Notes under the pieces: generated by a model
Databases searched by the model: none
Seen by the model: only the letters and a program-made list of their open reading frames with translations
What the model was told of the DNA's origin: nothing
Assembly: GCF_023380205.1 (NCBI RefSeq)
Contig: NZ_CP093360.1
Coordinates: 124,001 to 188,000 of the forward strand
Length of the DNA stretch: 64,000 nt
Direction of reading: 5' to 3'
DNA from: Nicoliella spurrieriana
GTDB taxonomy: Bacteria > Bacillota > Bacilli > Lactobacillales > Lactobacillaceae
In this document: piece by piece, positions 7,712 through 15,804 of the stretch
Layout of the letters: every line of letters starts with the position of its first letter
Numbering within the stretch: the stretch's first letter is position 1
Position numbers and translations under genes: made by a program

Positions 7712-8434
7712 ATGATGAAAATCGGAGTTACTTCAGATGCATATTCAAATGATACTGATCCATTGGGCGGCGTTCCTAAGGCCATTATTCACTTATTAAG
7801 ATCACATGGGATTACACCCGTTGCAGTACCAATTGGGAATGTTTCAGAAACGAATGCCTTAATTGAAGAAGTTGACGGTTTAATCATTAAGGGTGGCATT
7901 GACGTTAATCCAAAGCTTTATCACCAAATGGCGCTTTCGACCACCGATGTTCCTGATGATAATCGGGATGCAGCTGAATTTACTGCATTGCGGGATTCAA
8001 CCTCTAACGGTAAGCCAGTTTTGGGTATTTGCCGCGGGATGCAAGCAATCAACGTTTATTTTGGTGGGAGTCTTTATCAAGACATTTATTCACAACTACC
8101 AAACGGTGATGAATTACTTAATCATACTGCTGACTGGGATAAGGGTTATTTCCCAACCCATATGATTAACGTTGATCCAAACAGCTACCTTGCTAAATCA
8201 GTTGGAACTCGAACGAAGGTTAATTCTCGACATCATCAAGCAGTTGCTGAAGTTGGCAACGGCCTAAAGGTGGTTGCCCGTGCTGATGACGGGGTGGTTG
8301 AATCAATCGAAGGAAAAAATGGTTTGATCCAAGGAGTTCAATGGCATCCTGAAAATCTTTGGGAACATGATCCAAAACAAGAACAATTATTTGAAAACTT
8401 TTTCGCACATGCTAAAAATCGCGTAACTGAATAG
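7712..8434 (+). CDS. class I glutamine amidotransferase-like hydrolase (peptidase C26, PuuD-like)
   Basis: 240 residues. Catalytic Cys107 in GICRGMQ, with His213 and Glu215 in QWHPEN, give the C26 triad. GLIIKGGIDVNP and the closing region fit gamma-glutamyl-gamma-aminobutyrate hydrolase-type proteins. The family cleaves gamma-glutamyl bonds in the cytoplasm. GAGGGGGAA precedes ATG-ATG. The gene sits after a leader peptide and terminator, and 40-50 nt before a peptide-binding lipoprotein gene; together they could salvage gamma-glutamyl peptides. That link is inference. Confidence 0.8.
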   Translation: MMKIGVTSDAYSNDTDPLGGVPKAIIHLLRSHGITPVAVPIGNVSETNALIEEVDGLIIKGGIDVNPKLYHQMALSTTDVPDDNRDAAEFTALRDSTSNGKPVLGICRGMQAINVYFGGSLYQDIYSQLPNGDELLNHTADWDKGYFPTHMINVDPNSYLAKSVGTRTKVNSRHHQAVAEVGNGLKVVARADDGVVESIEGKNGLIQGVQWHPENLWEHDPKQEQLFENFFAHAKNRVTE

Positions 8435-8483
8435 TGGCTTAGTTCGGTTTTAATTGGATTGAAAAGTTAAGGATGTGATTAGA

Positions 8484-10115
8484 TTGGCAAAGCACTCACT
8501 TTGGAAAATTGGGGTGGTTGCGGCACTATCATCATTGGTGTTAGCAGCCTGTGGTTCGAATAACAGTAGTTCAGAAACGAATGGGAGTAAAAAGGATCTG
8601 GACTGGATGAGTAATGCTAGTATCTCTACGTTGGACCCTTCTAAGGCGGTCGATAGTGTTAGTGATCAGATTGTTTACAATGCTTACCGCGGTCTTTTGA
8701 CCCTGGATGGTGGAAATAAGGTGGCCCCAGGAGTAGCGACTAGCTATAAAGTCTCTAACGGTGGGAAGACGTATACCTTTTATCTTCGCCATTCTAAGTG
8801 GAGTAATGGGACCCCGGTCACTGCTAAGGACTTTGTTTATGGAATTCAAAGGAGTGCTGATCCGAAGACAGCATCTCAATCTGCATATTACTTAGATCAT
8901 ATCCAAAATTATAATGAAGTCAAAAATAAGACTAAACCCGTTTCTGCATTAGGGGTTAAGGCGGATGGCGACTATAAACTAGTGATCAATTTAAGCAAAC
9001 CCGAAAGTTACTTTAAGAATTTAGTTACGTTGCCAGTCTTTTACCCACAGAGTAAAGCGGTGGTTAAAAAGTATGGTTCGGCGTTTGGAACTGAGAGCCA
9101 TAAGGCGGTTTATAACGGTCCATTTAAGGTAACTGGATGGACTGGAAGTAATGATGGTTGGAATCTTACTAAAAACAACTACTATTGGGATGAAAGTAAG
9201 ACGAAGGTTAATAATATCAAATACAATGTAATTAAGGATCCAACGACTGGCTTGAACCAATATCAAGCCGGTAAGTTAGATGAATTACAGTTGACTGGTA
9301 AGCAACAGGTCGAACACTTTAAGAATAGTAACCAATTACACTTGCGAAACACCGATAGTGTTTACTACCTTGCTTTGAACCAATCCAAAGTGCCGGCGTT
9401 CAAGAATTTAGACGTTCGCAAAGCAATCTCACTTGCCATTGATCGGAATCAATTGACTAAGGACGTCTTAGGTGATGGTTCATACCCAGCGAAGGGCATC
9501 GTGCCAAAGGGCTTAGCCTCCTACAAGGGGAAGGACTTTACTGATTACTCCACTAACCGAAGTGCTACGACCGGAAACCTAGCTGAAGCTAAGCGGCTTT
9601 GGAAGAAGGGATTGGCAGAAACTAACACCAAGAAGTTGAGTTTACAACTATTGAATGATGATACCCCCACTGGTAAATCAGTCAATGAATTTCTACAAAG
9701 TGAACTATCTAAATTGCCGGGCTTAAAGATTACCAACGTTAATCTACCACACCCAACCAAAATTAGTCGGTCATTGAATAATCAATTCCAAATTTTAGTT
9801 GGTCTATGGTCACCATCGGTTACTGACCCTACTTCACCGCTAAATATTAAGGTGAGTGATAATGCCCTTAACTTTGGTAAGTGGTCTAATTCGGAATACG
9901 ATGCTTTAATGGATCGCGCAACCGGAGCCGATGCTAACAACGAAGCCAAGCGTTGGGATGACATGGTTAAGGCTAATAATATCTTGTTATCACAACAAGG
10001 GGTGGTTCCACTTTACCAACAAGTACAACCAGAAGTGATCAAGTCGAATATCCATGGAATTAAGTACTATCCAAACGGACCTACTTGGGATCTTTCACAA
10101 ATATATGTAAAATAG
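8484..10115 (+). CDS. oppA: oligopeptide ABC transporter substrate-binding lipoprotein
   Basis: About 543 residues. The signal peptide ends in a lipobox LVLAAC. SBP_bac_5 features follow: STLDPSKAVDS, GLLTLDGGNKVAPGVA, YTFYLRHSKWSNGTPVTAKDFVYG and the C-terminal WDLSQIYVK. It binds extracellular peptides for the Opp permease, whose other subunits are not nearby, as is common for extra OppA copies in lactobacilli. TTG at 8484 is preferred because AAGGATG lies at proper spacing; GTG at 8475 is too close to it. A terminator follows. Confidence 0.9.
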   Translation: MAKHSLWKIGVVAALSSLVLAACGSNNSSSETNGSKKDLDWMSNASISTLDPSKAVDSVSDQIVYNAYRGLLTLDGGNKVAPGVATSYKVSNGGKTYTFYLRHSKWSNGTPVTAKDFVYGIQRSADPKTASQSAYYLDHIQNYNEVKNKTKPVSALGVKADGDYKLVINLSKPESYFKNLVTLPVFYPQSKAVVKKYGSAFGTESHKAVYNGPFKVTGWTGSNDGWNLTKNNYYWDESKTKVNNIKYNVIKDPTTGLNQYQAGKLDELQLTGKQQVEHFKNSNQLHLRNTDSVYYLALNQSKVPAFKNLDVRKAISLAIDRNQLTKDVLGDGSYPAKGIVPKGLASYKGKDFTDYSTNRSATTGNLAEAKRLWKKGLAETNTKKLSLQLLNDDTPTGKSVNEFLQSELSKLPGLKITNVNLPHPTKISRSLNNQFQILVGLWSPSVTDPTSPLNIKVSDNALNFGKWSNSEYDALMDRATGADANNEAKRWDDMVKANNILLSQQGVVPLYQQVQPEVIKSNIHGIKYYPNGPTWDLSQIYVK

Positions 10116-10122
10116 CATTAAA

Positions 10123-10164
10123 ACATTAAAGGAAGCCGTTCATACTGAATGGCTTCCTTTAATG
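10123..10164 (+). terminator. rho-independent terminator
   Basis: CATTAAAGGAAGCC...GGCTTCCTTTAATG forms a near-perfect hairpin after oppA. Confidence 0.75.
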
Positions 10165-10333
10165 TTGATTGGTAATATTAAGGCTGATTTAGACTCGGAT
10201 CCATAATAGGTCTTACAATATGTTATTATTAAAGTAATCAAAAACGCTAATTAGGGAGCGGTCGAGGAATTAATTATAAATTCATCCGTCCAAAGAAGCT
10301 AATTAAGGTGTTGATTAGGAATGGTGATAATAG

Positions 10334-11203
10334 ATGAATAGATTATTAGTGATTGAAGCAATTTTAAAAACCAACAGCTTTACTAAAGCGGCTCAACTAC
10401 TGGGGTATACCCAATCATCGGTTAGTCAAATGGTGGCTAGTTTAGAAAAGGAATTTCATATTCAAATTTTAAAACGGTCTCGACATGGGGTGAAGTTAAC
10501 CCCAGAAGGCCGGGAATTATACCCATATATTATTCAAACGATTCATCAATATCAGGCTCTTAAAGAAACCGCAAGTTCAATTCGAGGGCTAAAGACAGGG
10601 ACCGTTAGGATTGGTGCCATTACTAGCGTTAGTTGCTATTGGCTACCCACACTTTTTAAGCAATTTCGTGAAGAATATCCAGACATTGAATTTGTATTAC
10701 AACAGGGTGATTATGGTATGATTCTAAATTGGCTAAAGAGTGGGCTAATTGATTTTGGATTAATGACCGCTGAGTATGGGGATGGGTTTGAAAAACACAT
10801 TATCCATACGACCGAAATGAACGCATTCTTACCGGCTAATCATCCGTTGGCTAATTTAGATCGGGTCCCCATTGAAAAGCTGTGTGATGATCCCTTTATC
10901 CTAGTTGAAGGTGGTGGGTATAGTGAGCCATTAGAAGCATTTAGTAGGGCGCACATGACCCCAGACGTTAGATACCGAATTCAAGATGACTATACCATTA
11001 TGGCAATGGTTGAGGCTGGCCTAGGGATTAGCATTCTATCAGAGTTAGTTTATCAGCGCACTGATTTTAATATCGTTAGTAAACCGGTGGAGCCAGCAGT
11101 AAAGAGACCGGTGGCAGTGGTCCATCGTGATAAGGAGACGCTCCCGATTGCTAGTCAATACTTTATTGAATTTTTGATTGATAATCAATCTCAACTCAAA
11201 TAA
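10334..11203 (+). CDS. LysR-family transcriptional regulator
   Basis: 289 residues. The N-terminal winged helix-turn-helix is FTKAAQLLGYTQSSVSQMVA (about residues 17-36) with the wing LKRSRHGVKLTPEG. A linker helix and a LysR substrate-binding domain (VRIGAITSVSCYWLPTL... through the end) follow. It probably senses a small ligand. It is not divergent to a visible target: oppA lies upstream on the same strand and a macrodomain gene follows after 23 nt, so the latter may be co-transcribed. Confidence 0.88.
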   Translation: MNRLLVIEAILKTNSFTKAAQLLGYTQSSVSQMVASLEKEFHIQILKRSRHGVKLTPEGRELYPYIIQTIHQYQALKETASSIRGLKTGTVRIGAITSVSCYWLPTLFKQFREEYPDIEFVLQQGDYGMILNWLKSGLIDFGLMTAEYGDGFEKHIIHTTEMNAFLPANHPLANLDRVPIEKLCDDPFILVEGGGYSEPLEAFSRAHMTPDVRYRIQDDYTIMAMVEAGLGISILSELVYQRTDFNIVSKPVEPAVKRPVAVVHRDKETLPIASQYFIEFLIDNQSQLK

Positions 11204-11226
11204 TTTTAACGTCAGGAGTGAACTAA

Positions 11227-11718
11227 ATGACAGCGATCGAATTAAAATTAGGTGACATCACTAAATTTAACGGTGATGCAATTGTGAATGCTGCTAATGA
11301 GTCCTTAATGGGTGGTGGGGGCGTTGACGGTGCAATTCATTATGCAGCGGGACCGGAGTTAAACAATGAATGTGCACGCTTAAACGGCTGTCGAACTGGG
11401 GAGGCTAAGATTACCGCCGCCTATCGATTGCCTGCTAAATACATTATCCATACCGTGGGCCCGGTGTGGCATGCACAACCCAGTGATGCAAAGAAGCTAA
11501 AAAGCTGCTATGTTAATTCATTGCGGTTAGCTATTCAAAATGATTGTAAAACGGTAGCATTTCCATCAATTAGTACCGGTGCATATGGCTATCCGGTGTC
11601 AGCGGCAGCACGAATAGCTATTACGACCATTCAAAATTACCCATCCAACTTAATCGCTACGATCATTTGTTATGATCGGAAAACATTTCAAGCATATCAA
11701 GCCATCTTAAATCGCTAG
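11227..11718 (+). CDS. macrodomain ADP-ribose hydrolase (YmdB-like)
   Basis: 163 residues, a single macrodomain. GDITKFNGDAIVNAANESLMGGGGVDGAIH (residues 8-37) holds the conserved Asn and the Gly-rich loop, and FPSISTGAYGYPV is the second ADP-ribose loop. The family deacetylates O-acetyl-ADP-ribose and removes ADP-ribose from acidic residues or phosphorylated ends. CAGGAGTGA precedes the ATG. It follows the LysR gene closely. A secreted ADP-ribosyltransferase gene lies 440 nt further, convergent, which may be coincidence. Confidence 0.88.
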   Translation: MTAIELKLGDITKFNGDAIVNAANESLMGGGGVDGAIHYAAGPELNNECARLNGCRTGEAKITAAYRLPAKYIIHTVGPVWHAQPSDAKKLKSCYVNSLRLAIQNDCKTVAFPSISTGAYGYPVSAAARIAITTIQNYPSNLIATIICYDRKTFQAYQAILNR

Positions 11719-11997
11719 TTATTGAGACTGATTTTTAGGGTTACTCGAGTGCTGACTTGGATGGGAATCATTTGACCCATTGAAGTATGAATGTGGGATG
11801 TTGCCATGGATTTGGAATTGTTTTTGGTGGTTAGTTGCAAAATTATAATCATCTACGATTAATTTCATTTCATGATGCGATATTTTGGGTTGATTATTAT
11901 TGGCATGTGCAAAAAACGACCCAAACAGCAGTAATGCGCCGATTGTTAGTGCAGATAATCCGATGTAGAGGCCAATTAAATAACCGCGGTTTGACAT
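11719..11997 (-). CDS. small single-pass membrane protein
   Basis: 92 residues. One N-terminal membrane segment (LIGLYIGLSALTIGALLLFGSFF, about residues 7-29) is followed by an extracytoplasmic, Asn/His/Ser-rich tail without Cys. AAAGGAGGAA precedes ATG. The stop abuts the stop of the convergent macrodomain gene, with no terminator space between them. I do not recognise it. Confidence 0.6.
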   Translation of the reverse strand: MSNRGYLIGLYIGLSALTIGALLLFGSFFAHANNNQPKISHHEMKLIVDDYNFATNHQKQFQIHGNIPHSYFNGSNDSHPSQHSSNPKNQSQ

Positions 11998-12125
11998 GGT
12001 GATTCCTCCTTTCGATTGCTATATGGTTTTCTTAACTTTTTCTTTACTTTATTATAAAACAAATTTAAGAATTTGTAAGTGCTTTTATTTGTAATTTTGA
12101 ATTAAATTAGTTTGATATTTGAAAA

Positions 12126-12156
12126 TAAAAAGACTGACGATTTCGTCAGTCTTTTT
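12126..12156 (-). terminator. terminator of the ADP-ribosyltransferase gene
   Basis: AAAAAGACTGACGA pairs with its complement; on the minus strand it ends in TTTTTATTTT. It overlaps the stop codon. Confidence 0.75.
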
Positions 12157-13117
12157 ATTCCACTAGGTTCATAGTGATCAATTTATACTTAATTTTAGTG
12201 GGTTTTGCTTTGATTTTTTTAGAATGTTTGGCAGTTCCCACCTTACCATGCATTGAAAAGTAAGTAGTAACGTGTTGAATTTTGGAAATTACTAACTGTG
12301 CATTGGGCTTTAATAGAAATTCCTTCTCCGGACTATTAATCGAAATGGGGGCCACATATGCTCCATTATATCCTGCTGGAATATTAATTTTTAAGAGAAT
12401 TGAGCTTTGAAATCCGGTGGCGATTTTATGTGAAATACTAGATGATGAAAATGCTGCATCTTGGTATATTTGACCTACCTTTAGTGGTTGGTTATTAATA
12501 TTATCCTTTAAACCAGCTTCATTAATTCCCCGGTAGATGGTCATTTTGAAGGGGGTTTTAAACTTCATAATGGCCGATTTAATTAGTTCACTTTGTTGTT
12601 TCACCTTATCACTAACCGGCTTTTCGGGATAGCGCAGGTACTTATTAATGCTCTTATAACCGTTATTGGTATAGTTACCAATTGCTTTGACCTGCTGGTT
12701 CGTTAGTGATTTACGCCATTTTTGTTCAATTTTGGTTAACTCCTTGGTACGACTTTTATTAACGTTCGTTGAGTGAAACGAGTAGGTAAAACGTTTAAAG
12801 TCTTGTACATAAAGGGGTTGGTTTTGATTAGCGAATAGCACTAAGTAACCGTCCAAGTATGATTTAATGATACTACCACTGGCAAATTTAGGCATTTCAA
12901 CCGGTTGATTATAATCAGGGAATTTATTAACCAATGGATATGCATCTACGGATTGATTTAACACCCATGTGTTACTTGATAAATCAGTAACGTACGAGCT
13001 AGTGTTGTTATATTCGATCAATGATTGATTAAAATTATCGCTAGCGTTAACTGTGGGATAAATTCCAATGGTCCCCAACAGAACGCTAGCGATAATGGTT
13101 GGTTTAATAAGTTTCAT
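12155..13117 (-). CDS. secreted ADP-ribosyltransferase toxin-like protein
   Basis: 320 residues with a signal peptide (MKLIKPTIIASVLLGTIGIY, cleavage near residue 25). The C-terminal half matches the ADP-ribosyltransferase exoenzyme fold: LTNQQVKAIGNYTNNGYKSI (138-157), YRG with Arg196, a Ser-rich FSSSSIS (224-227 in place of S-T-S), and Glu264-Lys-Glu266, the E-x-E of arginine-specific R-S-E enzymes such as iota toxin and VIP2. These transfer ADP-ribose from NAD+ to a protein. The N-terminal 130 residues are unassigned. AGGAGC precedes ATG; a TetR gene lies 39 nt upstream on the same strand and may be co-transcribed. No immunity gene is evident; as an exported enzyme it may need none. Confidence 0.75.
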   Translation of the reverse strand: MKLIKPTIIASVLLGTIGIYPTVNASDNFNQSLIEYNNTSSYVTDLSSNTWVLNQSVDAYPLVNKFPDYNQPVEMPKFASGSIIKSYLDGYLVLFANQNQPLYVQDFKRFTYSFHSTNVNKSRTKELTKIEQKWRKSLTNQQVKAIGNYTNNGYKSINKYLRYPEKPVSDKVKQQSELIKSAIMKFKTPFKMTIYRGINEAGLKDNINNQPLKVGQIYQDAAFSSSSISHKIATGFQSSILLKINIPAGYNGAYVAPISINSPEKEFLLKPNAQLVISKIQHVTTYFSMHGKVGTAKHSKKIKAKPTKIKYKLITMNLVE

Positions 13118-13156
13118 AATAATTAGCTCCTAATTGAATTACCTCTCTGTGATTGA

Positions 13157-13735
13157 TTATTGTGGGAAGTAAATATTTAATACCTTGTCTAGTGGGACGA
13201 CCACTGAGTTCACCGTTTCGTTAATATCTGCATCAAGGTGTTTACGGTACCACCGACTAGCATATACCACGCTACCAGCAATTTCAGCGGAAAGTAACTC
13301 GGAATTACCATTGAAGATTAACCCGTGCATTTCACAATAAGAATCGATAATTTTTTGGATTTGCTCTTGGAACATGTTATAAAAAATGTTTGATAGATTG
13401 GCACCGGTTTTGGGATCTAACGTTTTGTTGTTGTCCTTGATAAATTGAAAAAACGGTAGTGCAATTTTAGTAAGTAGCTCTAATCGATATGGATTAAAAT
13501 AATTTAAATTGTCGAACGCGGTTTTAAGGTATCGATCCAGCCACTCCTTAGAAGCAAAACTAATAAATTCGTCCTTATTTTTAAAATGACGGTAAAAAGT
13601 TGCACGTCCAATATTTGATTCCTTACATAAATCATTAACTGAAATTTTTTCAAATGATTTTAGTGTTCTTAACCGAAGAAATGCATCGGTCAATGCTTTT
13701 TGAGTCTTAACAACCCTGGCATCTTTTACATTCAT
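13157..13735 (-). CDS. TetR-family transcriptional regulator
   Basis: 192 residues. HTH: ISVNDLCKESNIGRATFYRHFKNKDEF (about residues 26-52), typical TetR; the C-terminal ligand domain is of the Lactobacillales TetR type. GAGGGTGAG precedes ATG. It lies directly upstream of the secreted ADP-ribosyltransferase and divergent to the carbonic anhydrase gene, so it could control either. Confidence 0.85.
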   Translation of the reverse strand: MNVKDARVVKTQKALTDAFLRLRTLKSFEKISVNDLCKESNIGRATFYRHFKNKDEFISFASKEWLDRYLKTAFDNLNYFNPYRLELLTKIALPFFQFIKDNNKTLDPKTGANLSNIFYNMFQEQIQKIIDSYCEMHGLIFNGNSELLSAEIAGSVVYASRWYRKHLDADINETVNSVVVPLDKVLNIYFPQ

Positions 13736-13906
13736 TTACTCACCCTCTAGAATTTAGCGGTAGAATCTGTGCTAAAATATAATACTGATATTAACATAAA
13801 TCGGCTTATAAATATATAGTATTTCAGTTTAATGTCGAGTGTTAGTGTTAGAATCGTTAGACCTTAATTATAATAGCTTTAATTTTTAGATACAGGGGAT
13901 GAATAA

Positions 13907-14536
13907 ATGTTAAATTATCATCAACAGTCCGAATGGACGGGTGATTTAGGAAAACTCCAATCACCAATTAATATTGTTCCTAATCAATTTTCAAATGATC
14001 CACAACGGTTTAATTACGATGTTCAAACAGATTACATTTTAAACCAAGTGATTGATGATGGCACGACGATTAGACTAACTGGTAGTGGTCAGGCCAACAT
14101 TTTTCAACGCACCTTTCAATTTCAACAGGTCCACTTTCACATTCCCGCTGAGCATTTAATTGCTGGAGCGCGGTTTCCGTTTGAAATTCACCTGGTCCAT
14201 CAAAATGCGATTGGGCAAAAGCTAGTGACTGCTCTAATGGCAACGATAGGGGATGCCAATTCTCAATTTGAGCAAATTTTGAACTCGTTTGCCCCCAAAA
14301 GCATCAATCACGTAGCAATTAAAATTACTGATTGGATTAACTTTAGTGCAAAACACGGGTTTCATTACCTAGGGTCATTGACTACTCCGCCCTTAACAGA
14401 GGGCGTGGAGTGGTTAGTTTTAAATAATGCTCCGATTACGATTAGTGATGAGCAACTTCAGCGTTACCGGAAGCTATTTAAGGAAAATGCTAGGCACTTA
14501 CAACCACTTAATGATCGAAAAGGATACTCCTTTTAA
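13907..14536 (+). CDS. alpha-type carbonic anhydrase
   Basis: 209 residues. Zinc ligands His76 and His78 in QVHFHIPAEH and His95 in EIHLVH, the QSPINI segment near the N-terminus, and SLTTPPLTEGVEW containing the Thr-199 equivalent identify the alpha class. It interconverts CO2 and bicarbonate, needed for carboxylations. There is no signal peptide, whereas many bacterial alpha enzymes are exported, so this one should act in the cytoplasm. A GGGGATGAATAA ribosome region precedes ATG. Confidence 0.88.
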   Translation: MLNYHQQSEWTGDLGKLQSPINIVPNQFSNDPQRFNYDVQTDYILNQVIDDGTTIRLTGSGQANIFQRTFQFQQVHFHIPAEHLIAGARFPFEIHLVHQNAIGQKLVTALMATIGDANSQFEQILNSFAPKSINHVAIKITDWINFSAKHGFHYLGSLTTPPLTEGVEWLVLNNAPITISDEQLQRYRKLFKENARHLQPLNDRKGYSF

Positions 14537-14544
14537 TGCTATTT

Positions 14545-15105
14545 TTAGTGGATGTAATATAGTAGTATCCATCCCACTAGTAACACCGATTCGACCATTA
14601 ATGTGGTCCAAATGATTAGTCTTAACCGACTGTGCGCTTGCACCATTTGGTCTGGCATTAAAACGATTTTTAAATCATTATCCAGATGTGTTCGGATGTA
14701 TTGTTGATAGATTAAATTATCACGGGCCTCGGTTTGGACACTAGCGAGAAAAATTAAAGCAGCCTCAAAAAACATAATGGTCAGTGGAATAAATCCCAGA
14801 TAGAAGTTACTGATTAGATAGCCACCGAGCGCAATTCCAATTGTGATGCAAAGGCTGCCACTGATTATTTGTTTGATTTGTTTGTTTTTGATTCTTGAAG
14901 GATCTTGCTGAAGTTTATATGTATCAATTAACTGGCGCCTAATAATTAGTTGATTAGTTGAAATCTTGGGCCAACGTTTCTTGATGAGTTGAAGATACGC
15001 CCGTTTAAGGGTCCCTAAGCGGATGAATTCGATCATAATTAATATTAAGTTGACGTTTAATAGCATCTTGATAATTATTTTGAGCTCGGTAATGTTAACC
15101 ACCAT
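14545..15105 (-). CDS. hypothetical membrane protein
   Basis: 186 residues. Hydrophobic segments lie near residues 12-28, 82-105, 106-123 and 162-184, with a long charged loop between the first and second. No known motif. AGAGG is very close to the ATG, so the GTG two codons downstream may be the real start. It is convergent with the carbonic anhydrase gene (8 nt between stops). Confidence 0.5.
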   Translation of the reverse strand: MVVNITELKIIIKMLLNVNLILIMIEFIRLGTLKRAYLQLIKKRWPKISTNQLIIRRQLIDTYKLQQDPSRIKNKQIKQIISGSLCITIGIALGGYLISNFYLGFIPLTIMFFEAALIFLASVQTEARDNLIYQQYIRTHLDNDLKIVLMPDQMVQAHSRLRLIIWTTLMVESVLLVGWILLYYIH

Positions 15106-15118
15106 CCTCTGATAAATT

Positions 15119-15142
15119 AAAAAACTAGCCGAGGCTAGTTTA
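15119..15142 (-). terminator. short terminator of the tautomerase gene
   Basis: AAACTAGCC/GGCTAGTTT with a 2-nt loop, followed by TTTTTT on the minus strand. Confidence 0.65.
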
Positions 15143-15149
15143 AAATGAA

Positions 15150-15542
15150 TTAATGAAGCGGTCCATCAACAAATTGAGCTTTACCGTATCCAAAACTCCA
15201 GTCTGCATCACCATTGGTAGATAGACTCACTAATAGGTTTTTAGGGTCTAATCCAATTTTTTCTTGAAGGCCCTTTGCTAATAAATCATAGTAAGCACGT
15301 TTTTGAGAAACGTTTCTGGAACGGGTGGTAATTTGGAATACAACAACATCCCTACTTCTTTCGATTCCAAGTCCTGAATCCAAGATATTCATTTCAAATG
15401 GTTCGTGTTGGGTTAGTACTTGATACCGATCACCATTTGGAATGCCAAAGGTATCCAACATGGTTTGGTATGAGACTTCTAATAAGTCCTTTAGATATTG
15501 TTCATCATGACCCTTAATTACATCAATTCGCATAAGTGGCAA
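15150..15542 (-). CDS. tautomerase-family protein (TTG start exposing Pro1)
   Basis: About 130 residues read from TTG at 15542, preceded by AAGGATG. This start gives M-P-L-M-R-I-D-V; removal of Met exposes the N-terminal Pro that is the catalytic base of 4-oxalocrotonate tautomerase/MIF-like enzymes. The next ATG would remove that Pro. The rest (RIDVIKG, PNGDRYQVLTQHEP, VFQITTRSR) fits the longer Tautomerase_2 group of lactobacilli. Substrate unknown. Confidence 0.75.
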   Translation of the reverse strand: MPLMRIDVIKGHDEQYLKDLLEVSYQTMLDTFGIPNGDRYQVLTQHEPFEMNILDSGLGIERSRDVVVFQITTRSRNVSQKRAYYDLLAKGLQEKIGLDPKNLLVSLSTNGDADWSFGYGKAQFVDGPLH

Positions 15543-15744
15543 ATTAATCACATCCTTATCTATTATTAGAACCATTATATAATAATGATTAATCATTGTG
15601 AATTATATTACATTACTTAAGAACTAAATTATTTAAAAATTACTATTGTTTTAACCGGTAGGACTGCAATCCCGATGATAATCTCATATTAAGTGTTATA
15701 CTTTACTTGTAAATTAAAATCATTTTGATATAATTAATATTAGT

Positions 15745-15759
15745 TGATAATCATTATAA
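15745..15759. promoter_or_regulatory. PerR-like box
   Basis: TGATAATCATTATAA matches the PerR consensus TTATAATNATTATAA at all but one position and lies about 45 nt before the NADH peroxidase start. Peroxide control of the next gene is inferred; no perR gene is in the window. Confidence 0.6.
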
Positions 15760-15804
15760 AGTAATTCAAAAATTATTTAAGCTCTGAAAGGCAGGTTATA
15801 ACTT

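Noticed and set aside
10200..10333. Possible riboswitch before the LysR gene
   Set aside because: Only short dyads are visible, no terminator or known motif; too weak to call.
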